Assembly (NCBI GenBank): GCA_902475515.1
Contig: CABSAB010000104.1
Location: 1 to 5,720, forward strand
DNA length: 5,720 nucleotides
From: an uncultured Eubacteriales bacterium
Lineage (GTDB): Bacteria > Bacillota > Clostridia > Oscillospirales > Oscillospiraceae
Direction: 5' to 3'
Part shown: piece by piece, positions 4,905-5,720 of the stretch
How the letters are laid out: every line of letters begins with the position of its first letter
Position numbering within the stretch: the first letter of the stretch is position 1
Program-made: the position numbers and the translations under genes
The notes under the pieces: generated by a model
Told to the model about the DNA's origin: nothing
Database searches by the model: none
The model's input: only the letters and a program-made list of their open reading frames with translations

Positions 4905-5720
4905 ATGAAAACGTATCTATCTGCGTATGAACGCTACCTTCAAACCGAAAAACACGCATCTGCCAACACCGTCGCATCCTATATGCGGGATCTTCGGCAG
5001 TTCGCGTCATATGCAGAAGATCGTCAGCTTACCGCCGAGACTATCACGCAGGCCAATATCAGTACATATCTGGACTATCTTTCCGGTCTTGGAAAATCTC
5101 CGGCTACGGTTTCCCGGAGCCTGGCCTCTTTGAAGGGTTTCTTCAACTATCTTCTGAACAACTCTGCGATCGGCGAAAATCCTGCCGCGCACATTACGGC
5201 TGCAAAGGCGGAAAAAAAACTTCCCCAAGTACTCACCGGCAAGGAAGTAGAGCGGCTTTTGGCCCAGCCCCAGTGCACCGACATGAAAGGCTACCGGGAC
5301 AAGGCCATGCTGGAACTGTTGTATGCCACCGGTATTCGTGTCACGGAGCTGATCTCGCTAAACATCACAGACTTAAACCTGGCCGGCAGCTTTATTCACT
5401 GCGAGAGCAAGGGGAAGGAGCGGATCATTCCGCTGTATCCCGCCGCCGTGGATGCTTTGGCGGTCTATGCACAAAATATTCGGCCCAAAATGATCGCGGA
5501 CATCGATGAGCAGGCGTTGTTTGTCAATGTAAACGGCGACCGTATGAGCCGCCAGGGCTTCTGGAAGATCGTCAAAAGCTACCAGGAAAAGGCCCATATC
5601 GATAAGGATATTACACCGCACACCCTGCGGCACAGCTTTGCGACACACCTGCTGGAAAACGGCGCCGATCTGCACTCTATTCAGGAGATGATGGGCCACA
5701 GCGATATTTCTTCTACACAG
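4905..5720 (+). CDS. xerD: Site-specific tyrosine recombinase XerD (3' end missing)
   Basis: Xer recombinases resolve chromosome dimers at dif during cell division. The frame stays open to the window edge and encodes 272 residues, so about 20-30 are missing. An N-terminal SAM-like core-binding domain (about 1-86: TVASYMRDLRQFASY, SPATVSRSLASLKGFFNYL) is followed by the catalytic domain. Arg145 (ATGIRVTEL), Lys169 (beta-hairpin SKGKER), His239 and Arg242 (TPHTLRHSFATHLL) and His265 (MMGHSD) are present. The nucleophilic Tyr should lie a few residues beyond the edge. ATG 4905 is the only reasonable start: an in-frame stop lies at 4881 and no other start codon intervenes. It begins 7 bases after the spoIIM-like stop; the nearest purine-rich site, GGAG (4889-4892), is 12 bases away, so translational coupling is likely. 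XerD rather than XerC is inferred from the spoIIM-like neighbour; no integrase-type neighbours are seen. Confidence 0.9.
   Translation, partial: MKTYLSAYERYLQTEKHASANTVASYMRDLRQFASYAEDRQLTAETITQANISTYLDYLSGLGKSPATVSRSLASLKGFFNYLLNNSAIGENPAAHITAAKAEKKLPQVLTGKEVERLLAQPQCTDMKGYRDKAMLELLYATGIRVTELISLNITDLNLAGSFIHCESKGKERIIPLYPAAVDALAVYAQNIRPKMIADIDEQALFVNVNGDRMSRQGFWKIVKSYQEKAHIDKDITPHTLRHSFATHLLENGADLHSIQEMMGHSDISSTQ

Noticed and set aside
4905..5720. Phage or integron integrase marking a mobile element
   Set aside because: Its size, XerD-like motifs and the spoIIM-like neighbour fit the chromosomal Xer recombinase. There are no attachment-site repeats, excisionase or phage genes nearby.

Overview
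The window reads like ordinary chromosome of an anaerobic, spore-forming-lineage Clostridium relative, most likely a gut Oscillospirales/Oscillospiraceae-type bacterium (inference). The reasons are a SCIFF peptide with its radical SAM maturase (a near-universal marker of class Clostridia), the order queA-tgt-yajC, a small Firmicutes-type four-helix membrane protein, a SpoIIM-like protein directly upstream of a XerD-type recombinase, and fairly GC-rich coding DNA with AT-rich intergenic regions. All supported genes lie on the + strand.

Layout. 1-293 is the 3' end of queA and 319-1449 is a complete tgt; together they supply two steps of queuosine tRNA modification. A near-consensus vegetative promoter (TTGAAA-N17-TATAAT) in the 70-base gap starts a new transcript for yajC (1520-1834), a Sec translocase accessory subunit. 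A 17-bp hairpin with a T-run follows yajC, and its 3' arm carries the ribosome binding site of the next gene, a four-helix membrane protein of unknown function (1909-2292).

The centre is a ranthipeptide (SCIFF) locus. A second TTGAAA-N17-TATAAT promoter drives a 48-residue cysteine-rich precursor, scfA (2388-2534). A GC-rich hairpin with a poor T-tract separates it from scfB (2621-3970), the SPASM radical SAM enzyme expected to install non-alpha thioether bonds in the ScfA core. A strong 12-bp terminator and a second hairpin with a T-run close the unit. This is a known system, and it is complete here.

The AT-rich gap 3971-4306 holds the two terminators, a possible vegetative promoter, three DnaA-box-like 9-mers (two of them a perfect inverted repeat), and a close match to a sporulation sigma-E promoter just before a diverged five-helix membrane protein (4307-4897). 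Promoter, size, topology and the adjacent xerD all point to SpoIIM. The xerD-type recombinase (4905 to window end) starts 7 bases after that stop codon and is cut off just before its catalytic tyrosine.

I found no mobile element, CRISPR array, tRNA or rRNA. Nothing here looks like an undescribed system. The most original signals are the regulatory architecture: a Shine-Dalgarno inside a terminator-like hairpin, the scfA/scfB attenuator, and the DnaA-box plus sigma-E promoter arrangement before spoIIM-xerD.
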